From contig NZ_LNGH01000002.1 of NCBI RefSeq assembly GCF_011057715.1, positions 62,001 through 126,000 of the forward strand: a stretch of 64,000 nt of DNA, in the 5' to 3' direction. The stretch comes from Marinitoga sp. 38H-ov (GTDB lineage Bacteria; Thermotogota; Thermotogae; Petrotogales; Petrotogaceae). Below the pieces are notes generated by a model. It was given only the letters and a program-made list of their open reading frames with translations, was not told the DNA's origin and made no database searches. Below are positions 17,491 through 26,894 of the stretch, piece by piece. Within the stretch, counting starts at the first letter, position 1; every line of letters starts with the position of its first letter. The position numbers and the translations under genes are program-made.

Positions 17491-18606
17491 ATGAAAATAC
17501 TTAAACTTTCATATTATCAGTTTAAAAGTGATATAAGAGAATTTGATACTTTTTTTTGGTCTTTTTTGTTTCCATTAATACTATTTATTATATTAGTGTC
17601 AATTTTTGGAAATCCTAATGAATTAAATATAAAAAAATTTAATGTTGGTATTGTTTATGAAAAAAATATTAATATATTATCAAAGAGTATATTATCTAAG
17701 ACTTTTGATAATATGCCAATGAATAAAATGGAGATAAAAAGCTTAAACGAAGCTATAGAAAAATTGAAATCAAAAAAATTAGATGCAGTATTGTTTATCC
17801 CAAAAACATTAACTTTAATAAAAGATATTAATCCCAGTGTAGATTTGTATTATGTTGAAGGAATAAGTAGTTCAAATATTTCAAAAGATATAATTAAAAT
17901 ATTTATGGATTACGTTAATATTGAAATGATAAAAAGAATAAAAAAAGTTAATGATGATATTAAAATAGAAAAATTATCTGTAACTTCATTAAGAGAAGAA
18001 TTTTCATATAAGGATTACATATTTCCGGGTATTTTGATTTTATCTATAATGTCAGTAGCTTTTTTTAATATTCCTTTTAACATCCTTTTTTCTAGAGAAA
18101 AAGGAATAAATAAAAGATTTTTATTAATTCCAATTAAGGGAACATCATATTTTTTTACAGTAATAATTAGTAGTATATTAATGGTTTTAATTTCTAGTAT
18201 ATTTGTTATTATTGAAGGTATTTTGATGAATATTTCAAATAAATTCCTTACTATGAGTTTTTTTATATATTATATATTTGCATTGCTAGTATTATTTTCT
18301 ATAGGGTTAATTTTTGTTTCAATATCTAAAAAGCTATCTACTTCTATGGTAATAATTAATATTTTATTTCAAATTTCTATGTTTTTAGGTGGTTTATATT
18401 TTCCAATATTTAACTTACCATGGATTATTAAATGGTATGTTTATATAAATCCAGTTACATATCTTGTCGAAGGAATGAGACGTTTAGTTGGTTTTAATAT
18501 CGCTCCATTTAGCAATATATGGATATATTTAGTTCCATTAATTTGGTTAATGTTGTCGGTTTTTCTTTTTTCTTTGAATTATAAGAAGGTGTTAGGATAT
18601 GAATAA
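17491..18606 (+). CDS. ABC-2 type permease
   Basis: 371 residues: one N-terminal helix (FFWSFLFPLILFIILVSIFG), a soluble extracytoplasmic domain (about 45-170) and five C-terminal helices including GGLYFPIFNLPWIIKW and VEGMRRLVGF, the usual ABC-2 permease end. It starts five bases after the ATPase gene and overlaps the next permease by eight bases, so the pair probably forms a heterodimer. Confidence 0.85.
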   Translation: MKILKLSYYQFKSDIREFDTFFWSFLFPLILFIILVSIFGNPNELNIKKFNVGIVYEKNINILSKSILSKTFDNMPMNKMEIKSLNEAIEKLKSKKLDAVLFIPKTLTLIKDINPSVDLYYVEGISSSNISKDIIKIFMDYVNIEMIKRIKKVNDDIKIEKLSVTSLREEFSYKDYIFPGILILSIMSVAFFNIPFNILFSREKGINKRFLLIPIKGTSYFFTVIISSILMVLISSIFVIIEGILMNISNKFLTMSFFIYYIFALLVLFSIGLIFVSISKKLSTSMVIINILFQISMFLGGLYFPIFNLPWIIKWYVYINPVTYLVEGMRRLVGFNIAPFSNIWIYLVPLIWLMLSVFLFSLNYKKVLGYE

Positions 18607-19660
18607 AATAATTTGGTTATCAAAATATATCACAAAAAAAGCTTTGAGGAATAAAGCTGAAATATTTTTTAACTTGTTTTTTCCATTAATTTTTTTAATA
18701 ATTTTTGGTTTTGTATTTAATGATCAATATACAGATGATTTAATGAGAGTAGCTATTTTTTCCGAAGATAAAAGCATTATAGAGGATTTATCTAAAATAT
18801 ATAAAGTTATTGAAATCGATAATATTGAAGATGTATCAAAAGATATTAAAAGTGGAAATAATAATGTTGGAATAATTATTGAAGACAATATAGTTAAAAT
18901 TTTTTTTGATGAATCTAACATGAATATCTCTTCATTATTAAACGGTTTAGAATTAAATATTAGAAAAATACTTTTAAATAAAAAATTAGAAAATAAAGAA
19001 AAATTTAATTATATTAATATAAACGAAAAAAATGTATCGCTTACCAAAGTAAAAACAAGTTATGTTGATTATCTTTTAACTGGTGTAATTGCTATATCTC
19101 TATTATCAAATGGAATGTTTTCTGTTATTACAGTTTTTGGTAGATATAAAAGATTAAATGTTTTAAAAAGGTTTATACTTGTTCCAATTAAAACTTATAC
19201 ATTTGTTATTGGAATAACTTTAACAAGGATTATTATCAGTTTTTTATCATTATTAATTTTGATAATTTCTAGTATAATAATTTTTAAGTTATCAATAGTA
19301 ATTAATTGGCCATTATACCTATTATTATCCTTTACCTCTACAATAGGTATGATGGGTTTCGGATTATTATTTTTGTTTGTTTTTAATAAAAGCGAGACCG
19401 CTCAAAATGCTGCCTCAATATTTTTTTCATTGATGATGTTTTTTTCAGGAATTTATTTTCCTATAGAATTTTTACCTAAAACATTTAAATTAATATCTTA
19501 TATCTTTCCAATAAAATATATTGTTGACTCATTAAGATACGTTTCAGGTATAGAATTGATGAATTTTTATACTTTTTTGTTAATTAATTTTATAATGCTT
19601 TTTGGTGGAATTTTGCTTTTAATATTAGCTTCAAAAAAATTTTTATTACCAGAGAAATAA
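18599..19660 (+). CDS. ABC-2 type permease, second subunit
   Basis: 353 residues with the same plan as the preceding permease: N-terminal helix (FNLFFPLIFLIIFGFVF), extracytoplasmic loop, then five helices including MMFFSGIYFPIEFLPKTFK and IVDSLRYVSG. Start ATG 18599 with AAGGTG inside the upstream gene. Last gene of the PspC/LiaF-ABC operon. The substrate is unknown; an antibiotic or lipid is the usual cargo. Confidence 0.85.
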   Translation: MNKIIWLSKYITKKALRNKAEIFFNLFFPLIFLIIFGFVFNDQYTDDLMRVAIFSEDKSIIEDLSKIYKVIEIDNIEDVSKDIKSGNNNVGIIIEDNIVKIFFDESNMNISSLLNGLELNIRKILLNKKLENKEKFNYININEKNVSLTKVKTSYVDYLLTGVIAISLLSNGMFSVITVFGRYKRLNVLKRFILVPIKTYTFVIGITLTRIIISFLSLLILIISSIIIFKLSIVINWPLYLLLSFTSTIGMMGFGLLFLFVFNKSETAQNAASIFFSLMMFFSGIYFPIEFLPKTFKLISYIFPIKYIVDSLRYVSGIELMNFYTFLLINFIMLFGGILLLILASKKFLLPEK

Positions 19661-19671
19661 ATTGAAATAAA

Positions 19672-19708
19672 ATTAAATATATAAAAATTAAATATATAAA
19701 AATTAAAT
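19672..19708. repeat. Short AT-rich tandem repeat
   Basis: A 15-base unit (ATTAAATATATAAAA) is present twice perfectly (19672-19686, 19687-19701) and once in part. It lies in the gap between the ABC operon and mnmG. Probably slippage-derived. Confidence 0.8.
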
Positions 19709-19712
19709 TAGT

Positions 19713-19748
19713 TTTTGATATTAAAATTCACAAATTTTAATATCAAAA
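19713..19748. terminator. AT-only hairpin between the ABC operon and mnmG
   Basis: A perfect 16-bp stem (19713-19728 with 19733-19748), CACA loop. It may terminate the ABC operon, but no T-tract follows on the plus strand, so an operator or plain palindrome is also possible. Confidence 0.5.
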
Positions 19749-19837
19749 GAAAAATAAAAGTAGTATAATGATATATATAATATTGATAGATTATATTATA
19801 CAAATATATTATACAAAAAACACATGGAGGGAAATTT

Positions 19838-21712
19838 GTGATAAATTTTGAAGATGACTTGAAATATGATGTCATTGTAGTTGGAGCCGGTCATGCCGGA
19901 ATAGAGGCAGCGTATGCATCAGCAAAAATGGGAATGAAAACATTATTGTTGACAATTAATCTAGATAATGTGGGTTGGGCCCCTTGCAATCCAGCTGTAG
20001 GAGGACCAGCTAAAGGTATAGTTACAAGGGAAATAGACGCTTTAGGTGGATTGCAAGCTAAAGTTACAGATAAAAGTATGATTAACATTAGAATGTTAAA
20101 TACTAAAAAAGGTCCAGCAGTTAGAGCTTTGAGAGCTCAAATTGATAAATATGAATATTCTCAAAATATGAAAGAAATTTTACATTCAACCCCAAATTTA
20201 TTATTGAGATATGGTTTAGTTAAAGAATTAATTACAGATAAAGGAAAAATAATGGGTGTTGTTACTGAATTAGGGGTAAAATATGAAGCAAAAGCAGTTG
20301 TTCTAACAACAGGAACTTTTTTACGTGGAAAAATATTTGTAGGTAGAAGTGTTTTTGAATCAGGAAGAATGGGGGATTTCCCTGCTAATGGTTTAAGTAA
20401 ATCATTAATTGAAAATGGGATTAAATTAGGAAGGTTTAAAACCGGGACTCCTGCTAGGATATTGAAAGATAGTATTGATTTTTCTAAAATGGAAAGACAA
20501 GATACAGCTGATGAACCTTTGACATTTTCTTATTTTTCTGAACCTAAAATTTTAGAAAAAGACTATCCATGTTGGTTGACAAGAACAACAGAAGAAACTC
20601 ATAATATAATTAAAAAATATTTAATGTTTTCACCATTATATGGTGATGTGAAATTGATAGAAAGTGTTGGACCAAGATATTGTCCATCAATTGAAGATAA
20701 AGTTGTAAAATTTAATAAAGAATCGCATCAATTATTTGTTGAACCTGAAGGTAGAAAAACAAAAGAATATTATATTAATGGTTTAAGTACAAGCTTGCCA
20801 TACGAAGCTCAAATTCAAATGGTTAGAAGTGTTCCAGGACTTGAAAACGCTATCATAATTAGACCCGCATATGCTGTAGAATATGACTTTGCATATCCAG
20901 ATCAATTACAGCATTCATTAGAATCAAAAATTATTGAAGGATTATTTTTTGCGGGACAAATAAATGGAACTAGCGGATATGAAGAAGCTGCAGGACAAGG
21001 TCTAATTGCAGGAATAAATGCTGCGTTAAAAATTAGAGGCGAAGATCCATTTATTCCTTCAAGATCAGAATCATATATAGGAGTTTTGATAGATGATTTG
21101 ATAATTAAAGGTACAAATGAACCCTATAGATTATTAACTTCAAGAGCAGAGTTTAGATTATTATTAAGACATGATAATGCTCATTTAAGATTAGCAAAAT
21201 ATGGTTATAAGTATGGATTGATTTCTAAAGAATTCTATGAAAAAGTTATTAAGTTAGAAAAAAATATTGACGATCAAATTGAAAGATTAAAAAATATTAA
21301 AGTGAAGCCCAATAATCAAATAAATGATATAATTGTAGAAAAAGGAAGTTCTCCTATAAAAAGCGGGATGAGTTTATATGAAATATTAAAAAGACCACAA
21401 ATTTTATATAGTGATTTAATTGAATTTGACCCTGACCCAATTAAAGATAGCGAATTGTTAGAACAAGTTGAAATAGCAATAAAATATGGTGGATATATAA
21501 AAAGGATGAAAGATGACGTTGAAAGAATGAAAAATCTTGAAAAAGAAAGAATTCCTGAAAATATAGATTATTCTAATATACCTAATTTAGCTTATGAAGC
21601 TGTTGAGAAATTAAGCAAAGTAAAACCAAAATCTGTGGGCCAAGCCATGAGAATTCCAGGTATTACTCCAGCAGATATAATGAATTTAACAATGTATTTA
21701 AAAAGTAAGTAA
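19838..21712 (+). CDS. mnmG: tRNA uridine 5-carboxymethylaminomethyl modification enzyme
   Basis: The FAD-containing partner of MnmE that builds cmnm5 on the wobble uridine of several tRNAs. 624 residues, full length. FAD Rossmann motif VIVVGAGHAGIEAAYASAKMG, then the family blocks NPAVGGPAKGIVTREIDALGG, NTKKGPAVRALRAQ, TGTFLRG and GTSGYEEAAGQGLIAGINAA, ending in the helical GIDA-associated C-terminus (IPGITPADIMNL). Starts at GTG 19838 with GGAGGG. A -10 TATAAT is at 19764-19769. No mnmE in the window. Confidence 0.97.
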   Translation: MINFEDDLKYDVIVVGAGHAGIEAAYASAKMGMKTLLLTINLDNVGWAPCNPAVGGPAKGIVTREIDALGGLQAKVTDKSMINIRMLNTKKGPAVRALRAQIDKYEYSQNMKEILHSTPNLLLRYGLVKELITDKGKIMGVVTELGVKYEAKAVVLTTGTFLRGKIFVGRSVFESGRMGDFPANGLSKSLIENGIKLGRFKTGTPARILKDSIDFSKMERQDTADEPLTFSYFSEPKILEKDYPCWLTRTTEETHNIIKKYLMFSPLYGDVKLIESVGPRYCPSIEDKVVKFNKESHQLFVEPEGRKTKEYYINGLSTSLPYEAQIQMVRSVPGLENAIIIRPAYAVEYDFAYPDQLQHSLESKIIEGLFFAGQINGTSGYEEAAGQGLIAGINAALKIRGEDPFIPSRSESYIGVLIDDLIIKGTNEPYRLLTSRAEFRLLLRHDNAHLRLAKYGYKYGLISKEFYEKVIKLEKNIDDQIERLKNIKVKPNNQINDIIVEKGSSPIKSGMSLYEILKRPQILYSDLIEFDPDPIKDSELLEQVEIAIKYGGYIKRMKDDVERMKNLEKERIPENIDYSNIPNLAYEAVEKLSKVKPKSVGQAMRIPGITPADIMNLTMYLKSK

Positions 21713-21742
21713 ACAGATATGTAGTGGTGTTTATAAAATTAA

Positions 21743-21957
21743 AAGATATTATTAATTAAAAAAACTTTTATATATTATGATGAAACATTTGATGACAATA
21801 GTTTATATATTAAAAATCCAAAATTCATTACTGTTATTAAGTTAGATAATTTATTAATATTAGCCTCTTATATTTATCAACAGAAAATAGTTATAATAAG
21901 ATATCTAATAATGAGAATGCAGATTCAAATATAGAAATATTAATCCTATTGTTTTTA
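21743..21957 (+). pseudogene. Possible coding remnant downstream of mnmG
   Basis: An open stretch without a start codon reads KILLIKKTFIYYDETFDD and on to VIKLDNLLILAS. A one-frame shift near 21870 then continues as YLSTENSYNKISNNENADSN. Both have normal amino-acid composition for this genome, but no family can be named. It is immediately preceded by an in-frame stop and followed by a terminator. Treated as a decayed gene end, low certainty. The rest of the 21713-22114 gap holds only terminators. Confidence 0.35.
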
Positions 21958-21965
21958 GATTTTAT

Positions 21966-22000
21966 TAATATGCATGGGAATTCTCATGCATATTATTTTT
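21966..22000 (+). terminator. Rho-independent terminator after mnmG/remnant
   Basis: TAATATGCATG (21966-21976) pairs with CATGCATATTA (21985-21995), 8-base loop, followed by TTTTT on the plus strand. It probably ends the mnmG transcript. Confidence 0.85.
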
Positions 22001-22094
22001 ATTTATTTTAAAATTTTTTATAAATATATAGGTGAGATATTATTTCTATATAGAGAAAAATATGATTATTATAAAATCTTTAATGATTAAAATA

Positions 22095-22116
22095 AAAAAG
22101 GGCAACCGCCCTTTTT
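22095..22116 (-). terminator. Terminator of the lysine operon
   Basis: AAAAAGGGC (22095-22103) pairs with GCCCTTTTT (22108-22116), AACC loop, with a further T-rich tail on the minus strand. It overlaps the stop of the last lysine-operon gene. Confidence 0.92.
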
Positions 22117-23218
22117 ATAATATTTTACTAAAAATATTTATTCCTATATCAATAACATCATCATCTGGTAAAAAATTTGGAGAATGTAGCCCAACTTTTT
22201 TATCAACTTTTGTACCTAACCAAAACATAACTGATGGATATTTTTCTGCTATAAATCCAAAATCCTCTCCAGTCATTTTATAACCACAATCTATTATAAT
22301 ATAATCGTTTTTTAATTTTTCAATAAAATAATTATATGTTTTTTCATCATTAATTACTTCCTTATACATTGATCCTAAAGTTATTTTGTAATCAACACCT
22401 GTCATTTTCTTAATAGATTCAAGAATATTTTTTAAAATCTCAATATATTCCATAGAATATTCTAAATTTAAAGATCTAATACTGCCTTCTATTTTCGCAT
22501 ATGAAGGTATAACATTTCTTACTTCACCCGAAATTGTTTTTCCTATACCAAATATCAATGGTTTTACTGGATTTTGTGGTATTTTATCTATAGAATCTAA
22601 AAATATTCTCATAGCATTTAATGCATTTTTTCCATCTTGCGGAAATGCTATATGCGCATTTTTTCCAAAAAACTCTATATCTATTTCTATTGCTGATGCA
22701 AATAAAACTCCTTTTGAAGTAGCAATTATACCTTTATCATATTCATCAGTAACATGCAATGCATGTGCTCTTGTAATATTAAACTGTTCAAAAATACCTG
22801 TATCTAATATTTTTTTTGCTCCTCCACCACCTTCTTCAGCTGGTTGAAATAAAAATAATATATTTTTTCGAATTTTATTTTCAAATACGTATTTCATAAA
22901 CCCATATAATATTGACATATGAACATCATGACCACATGCATGCATATTATAATTTTTCGATTTATAATCTATATCATTTTTTTCTTGAATAGGTAATGCA
23001 TCTATATCTGCTCTAAATAATACATACTCTTCTATATTAATAGGATCATATTTTATAGTTAATCCAGTATCTAATGGTTTTAATATTTCTATATTCACAT
23101 TATAATATTTAGATAATTTAATTATTTGTTCTTCTAAAATTTTAGTAGTTTCAAATTCATTAAATCCTATTTCAGGATTTTGATGTAAAATATGTCTTAA
23201 TTCAATTGGTGATTTCAT
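22115..23218 (-). CDS. dapL: N-acetyldiaminopimelate deacetylase
   Basis: 367-residue M20/amidohydrolase-type metallopeptidase that removes acetate from N-acetyl-LL-diaminopimelate. Metal-binding blocks: FRADIDALPIQE, MHACGHDVHM, PAEEGGGGAKKI and TGEDFGF. M20 enzymes of this type also cleave hippurate or other N-acyl amino acids, but position in a lysine operon with dapH makes the DAP role convincing. In other species the symbol dapL also names an LL-DAP aminotransferase. Starts at ATG 23218 with GGAGGAG; its start overlaps the aminotransferase stop by four bases. Confidence 0.88.
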   Translation of the reverse strand: MKSPIELRHILHQNPEIGFNEFETTKILEEQIIKLSKYYNVNIEILKPLDTGLTIKYDPINIEEYVLFRADIDALPIQEKNDIDYKSKNYNMHACGHDVHMSILYGFMKYVFENKIRKNILFLFQPAEEGGGGAKKILDTGIFEQFNITRAHALHVTDEYDKGIIATSKGVLFASAIEIDIEFFGKNAHIAFPQDGKNALNAMRIFLDSIDKIPQNPVKPLIFGIGKTISGEVRNVIPSYAKIEGSIRSLNLEYSMEYIEILKNILESIKKMTGVDYKITLGSMYKEVINDEKTYNYFIEKLKNDYIIIDCGYKMTGEDFGFIAEKYPSVMFWLGTKVDKKVGLHSPNFLPDDDVIDIGINIFSKIL

Positions 23219-24351
23219 AATAACTCCTCCAAGATAGATATTATATCATCTATTTCACTATATTGAATATTCAAAGCTGGTAATAATCTAATAATAGAAT
23301 TGTTGGAAATTACATTTAATAATAATTTTTTTTCAAATGCTTTTTTTCTTAAATCAAAATAAGAATCAGCTAATTCAATCCCAATCATTAATCCAATTCC
23401 TCTTATGTCAGAAATTTTATATGAATTGATATTATTTAATTTGTTGAAAAAATAATTACTTTTTTTTCTAATATTGTCTAACATATGAGGAATTTTTTCT
23501 AATAAAAATCTTGCACCAGATAAAGCAATTGGATTAGGAGCAAATGTAGAACCATGATCACCAGATTTTAAAATATTTGCAGTTTCATTTAAAAATATAG
23601 TCGCACCTAATGGCAGTCCACCACCTATTGCTTTACCTATTGTTATCATATCGGGTTTTAAATTAAAATTTTCATATGAAAAGAATTTTCCCGTTCTACC
23701 TAATCCTGCTTGAATTTCATCACAAACTAATATATATTTTTTTTCTTTTTTATAATAATTTAAAACATCAGCAAATTCCTGAGTTATTGGAATTATTCCA
23801 CCAGAACCTAGAATTGTTTCTAAAAACACTGCTAAAACTTCATCACCGTGAAATTCCATATAATCTTTAAATCCTTTTACATCATTGAAATCAAGCTCAT
23901 TACAATATGGTATTAATGGTCTAAATGGTGCTTTCAATTTTTCAAACCCATTAATAGATAATGCGCCTAATGTTCTTCCGTGAAAACCATTTTTAAAAAA
24001 TATGATTTTATTTTTCTTTTTTGTTGATAACTTTTTTACTGCTTTTAAAGCAGCTTCTGTAGACTCTGTTCCTGAATTAGTAAAAAATACTGTTCCTCTT
24101 TCACCAGTTAATTCAACTAATTTATTCGCTACCCATTGTGCATCTTCATCTAAAAAATAATTAGATAAATGCATATATTTATCTATTTTATTTTTTAAAG
24201 CAAGTATTAATTCTTCATTAGAATGTCCTAACGCTAATACTCCTATACCTGAAAATGTATCAATATATTTTTCACCATTTTTTGAATAAATATAAATTCC
24301 TTTTGCATAATCTATCTTAATATTGTAATAGTCATACATTTTTAAAATCAT
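23215..24351 (-). CDS. PLP aminotransferase, probable N-acetyl-L,L-DAP aminotransferase
   Basis: 378-residue class III aminotransferase resembling ArgD/PatA. Visible: NSGTESTEAALKA, GFHGRTLGALS, LVCDEIQAGLGRTG with the PLP-contacting Asp, and the Schiff-base Lys in MITIGKAIGGGLPLG. By context it transaminates N-acetyl-2-amino-6-oxopimelate with glutamate. It could also serve acetylornithine in arginine synthesis. ATG 24351 with GGAG eight bases upstream; overlaps lysC by four bases. Confidence 0.85.
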   Translation of the reverse strand: MILKMYDYYNIKIDYAKGIYIYSKNGEKYIDTFSGIGVLALGHSNEELILALKNKIDKYMHLSNYFLDEDAQWVANKLVELTGERGTVFFTNSGTESTEAALKAVKKLSTKKKNKIIFFKNGFHGRTLGALSINGFEKLKAPFRPLIPYCNELDFNDVKGFKDYMEFHGDEVLAVFLETILGSGGIIPITQEFADVLNYYKKEKKYILVCDEIQAGLGRTGKFFSYENFNLKPDMITIGKAIGGGLPLGATIFLNETANILKSGDHGSTFAPNPIALSGARFLLEKIPHMLDNIRKKSNYFFNKLNNINSYKISDIRGIGLMIGIELADSYFDLRKKAFEKKLLLNVISNNSIIRLLPALNIQYSEIDDIISILEELL

Positions 24352-25529
24352 AATTCAAACTCCTTTATTATAGCTCTTGTAGCTATATCTAAATATTTCT
24401 TTTCTAATAAACAAGAAATTTTTATTTCTGATGTAGTTACCATTCTAATTGGAATATCTTCTAAAGCCTTAAAAAATCTAGAAGCTACTCCTTTTTCTGT
24501 TCTCATACCAATTCCAACAACAGATATCTTAGCATATCCATGTTCATAAGTTACTTGTAAATCGTTAAGAGCTTCTTTTAAATAATTATCAAAGTTTTCC
24601 ATCTCTTCTTCAATTATAGTAAATGAAACATTCAATTTTTCATTAATATTTATTATAGAGATCATATCTACATTAAAACCTTTTTGAGCTATCTTATCAA
24701 ATATATTATAAATTATATCATGATTAAAAGGAATATTTGTTATTGTTACTTGAGTTTGATTTTCCATAACACTCATTCCTGTTACAACAGGATTTTCAAT
24801 ATTATCTGCGACCACATAAGTTCCCTCCTCTTCAGTAAAAGTAGATGCACAATAAACCTTTAAATTATATTTTTTTGCGACCTCTATTGCTCTACTATGT
24901 AAAACCCTTGCCCCTAAACTTGACATTTCAAGCATTTCATCATATGTGACAAACTTTAATTTTTTAGCATCTGGGTATTTTCTAGGATCAAAAGTATATA
25001 TTCCAGGAAAATCACTATATATTTCACATTCAGAATTCAAAGCAGCTGCTATAGCAACTGCTGAAGTATCTGAGCCACCTCTACCTAAAGTAGTATAATC
25101 TCCCTCTTCCGTTATACCTTGAAATCCTGTTATTACTAAAACATCATTTTCTTTTAATAAATTAATAATTCTAGATACTTTGAATTTTTGTATTCTAGCT
25201 TTTGTAAAATCTGATGTTGTAAAAATACCAGCTTGAAAAGCATTTAAAGATTTAGTTTTTACATTTAAATCTATTAATGCCATTGATAATAATGCCACAG
25301 AAATTTGTTCTCCAGTAGTAAGAAGCATATCTAATTCTCTCGGATGTGGTTTATTAGATATTTCATTAGCTAATTTAATTAAATTATCTGTAGTTTCCCC
25401 CATTGCAGAAACAATTACCACTACCTTATAACCTTCATAAACCTTATTTTTAACCTTGTTCGCAACAAATTTTATTTTATTAGTATCTGATACAGATGAT
25501 CCTCCGTATTTTTGAACAACAATATTCAT
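24348..25529 (-). CDS. lysC: Aspartokinase
   Basis: 393 residues; phosphorylates aspartate, the first step toward lysine, threonine and methionine. N-terminal kinase domain with VQKYGGSSVSD, GRGGSDTSAVAIAAAL and SDFPGIYTFDPRK, then two ACT domains (about 255-393) where lysine or threonine feedback would act (VTGMSVMENQTQVTI, ISVVGIGMRTEKGVASRFF). Starts at ATG 25529 with AGGTGAT. Fifth-to-sixth position in the lysine operon. Confidence 0.95.
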   Translation of the reverse strand: MNIVVQKYGGSSVSDTNKIKFVANKVKNKVYEGYKVVVIVSAMGETTDNLIKLANEISNKPHPRELDMLLTTGEQISVALLSMALIDLNVKTKSLNAFQAGIFTTSDFTKARIQKFKVSRIINLLKENDVLVITGFQGITEEGDYTTLGRGGSDTSAVAIAAALNSECEIYSDFPGIYTFDPRKYPDAKKLKFVTYDEMLEMSSLGARVLHSRAIEVAKKYNLKVYCASTFTEEEGTYVVADNIENPVVTGMSVMENQTQVTITNIPFNHDIIYNIFDKIAQKGFNVDMISIININEKLNVSFTIIEEEMENFDNYLKEALNDLQVTYEHGYAKISVVGIGMRTEKGVASRFFKALEDIPIRMVTTSEIKISCLLEKKYLDIATRAIIKEFEL

Positions 25530-25537
25530 TTTATCAC

Positions 25538-26230
25538 CTACAAATTTCTTAATTCATCTAAAAGTTTTGTTTTATCTTTTGTTTTTTCATCTACTTTTTT
25601 TATAACTTTCGCTGGTATTCCAGCTACTACTGTATTTGGTTCAACATTTTTTGTAACAATAGATCCTGCTGCTACAACAGAATTTCTTCCTATTCTAATT
25701 CCTTCTAAAACCACAGCGTTTGCACCAATTAAAACATTATCTTCAATAATTACCGGATCTGCACTTGGCGGTTCTATAACCCCAGCTATAACAGACCCTG
25801 CTCCAATATGGCAATTGTCGCCTATTTGTGCTCTACCACCAACTACAACATTCATATCTATCATTGTTTTCTTTCCTATTTTTGCTCCAATATTTATTAC
25901 AGCACCCATCATAATAACAGCATTATCCCCAATTTCAACCAAATTTCTAATTATTGCTCCAGGTTCTATTCTTGCATTTATTTTTTTTAAGTCTAATAAA
26001 GGTATTGCTGAATTTTTTCTATCAATTTCTATTCTATATTTATATATTTTTTCTTTGTTTTCATTTAAGTACTTTTCAAATTCTTCTAATTCACAAAATA
26101 TTATTCCTGAAAATTCATCTCCATAATATTCTTCAAAAGGTAAACATTTTAATTCTCCCTTTACATATACCTTTACAGGAGTTGTTTTTTTTGATTTTGC
26201 AATATATTCAATTATTTCATATGAATCCAT
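25538..26230 (-). CDS. dapH: Tetrahydrodipicolinate N-acetyltransferase
   Basis: 230 residues. N-terminal alpha/beta domain followed by a left-handed beta-helix of hexapeptide repeats from about 85 ([40 protein letters not shown]) ending [12 protein letters not shown]. Transfers acetyl from acetyl-CoA to tetrahydrodipicolinate, defining the acetylated DAP route rather than succinyl or direct. Length matches DapH rather than the longer DapD. ATG 26230 with GAGGTGA; one base from dapB. Confidence 0.93.
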   Translation of the reverse strand: MDSYEIIEYIAKSKKTTPVKVYVKGELKCLPFEEYYGDEFSGIIFCELEEFEKYLNENKEKIYKYRIEIDRKNSAIPLLDLKKINARIEPGAIIRNLVEIGDNAVIMMGAVINIGAKIGKKTMIDMNVVVGGRAQIGDNCHIGAGSVIAGVIEPPSADPVIIEDNVLIGANAVVLEGIRIGRNSVVAAGSIVTKNVEPNTVVAGIPAKVIKKVDEKTKDKTKLLDELRNL

Positions 26231-26231
26231 A

Positions 26232-26894
26232 TTATTTCACCTCATTTATTATTATTTCAAACACATCTTGAAAAGTATAATATCCTGCAACAGCTTTTAA
26301 GGCAAATTTTGCTGATTTTAATACTCCTTCTGCAAATGTTCTTCTTGATAATGCTCTATGAGATATACTTATTATTTCTCCCAAATTACCAAAATAAACA
26401 GTGTGATCTCCTGGAATATTTCCTAATCTCAATGAAGAAATATTTACATCTTTTCCAATTACATCCTTTATCATTTTTGCTGTACCAGATGGTTTATCCA
26501 TTTTAAAACTATGATGAGTTTCAGAAATTTCTATATCAACATCATCTAATAATTCATTTGCAATTTTTACAAGCTTCAAAAGGACTTGAATTCCTATAGA
26601 AAAATTGTAACTTTGTACAATTGGCACATTTTGAGCCAATTCATGTAATTTTTTTATATTTTTTTCACTTAACCCCGTAGTTCCTATTATTAATGGGCAT
26701 TTGAATTTTTCAACATATTCAATTGTCTTATCAAATACTTCTGGTAATGAAAAGTCTACTAATATATCAGGAGTTTCTAATAAATTCTCACCAGTACTGT
26801 CATATGAAAAAACTAATAAATGACCTTTTTCATTAAATAGATTATATATTTCATTTCCCATTTTTCCATTTCGTCCAATAATTCCATATTTCAT
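26232..26894 (-). CDS. dapB: 4-hydroxy-tetrahydrodipicolinate reductase
   Basis: 220 residues, the short Thermotoga-type form. Nucleotide-binding start [14 protein letters not shown] (Rossmann GxxGxxG), LIIGTTG loop, and substrate motif [17 protein letters not shown] with the catalytic His-His and Lys. Reduces the DapA product with NAD(P)H. ATG 26894 with GAGGAG; overlaps the dapA stop by four bases. Confidence 0.94.
   Translation of the reverse strand: MKYGIIGRNGKMGNEIYNLFNEKGHLLVFSYDSTGENLLETPDILVDFSLPEVFDKTIEYVEKFKCPLIIGTTGLSEKNIKKLHELAQNVPIVQSYNFSIGIQVLLKLVKIANELLDDVDIEISETHHSFKMDKPSGTAKMIKDVIGKDVNISSLRLGNIPGDHTVYFGNLGEIISISHRALSRRTFAEGVLKSAKFALKAVAGYYTFQDVFEIIINEVK

Noticed and set aside
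14916-19660. Bacteriocin or lantibiotic immunity locus
   Set aside because: ABC-2 exporter plus LiaF-like proteins invite this, but there is no precursor peptide, modification enzyme or two-component system nearby.
19672-19748. CRISPR-like or transposon-end structure
   Set aside because: Only 2.5 copies of a 15-base AT repeat with no spacers, and a simple hairpin; no target duplication or transposase.
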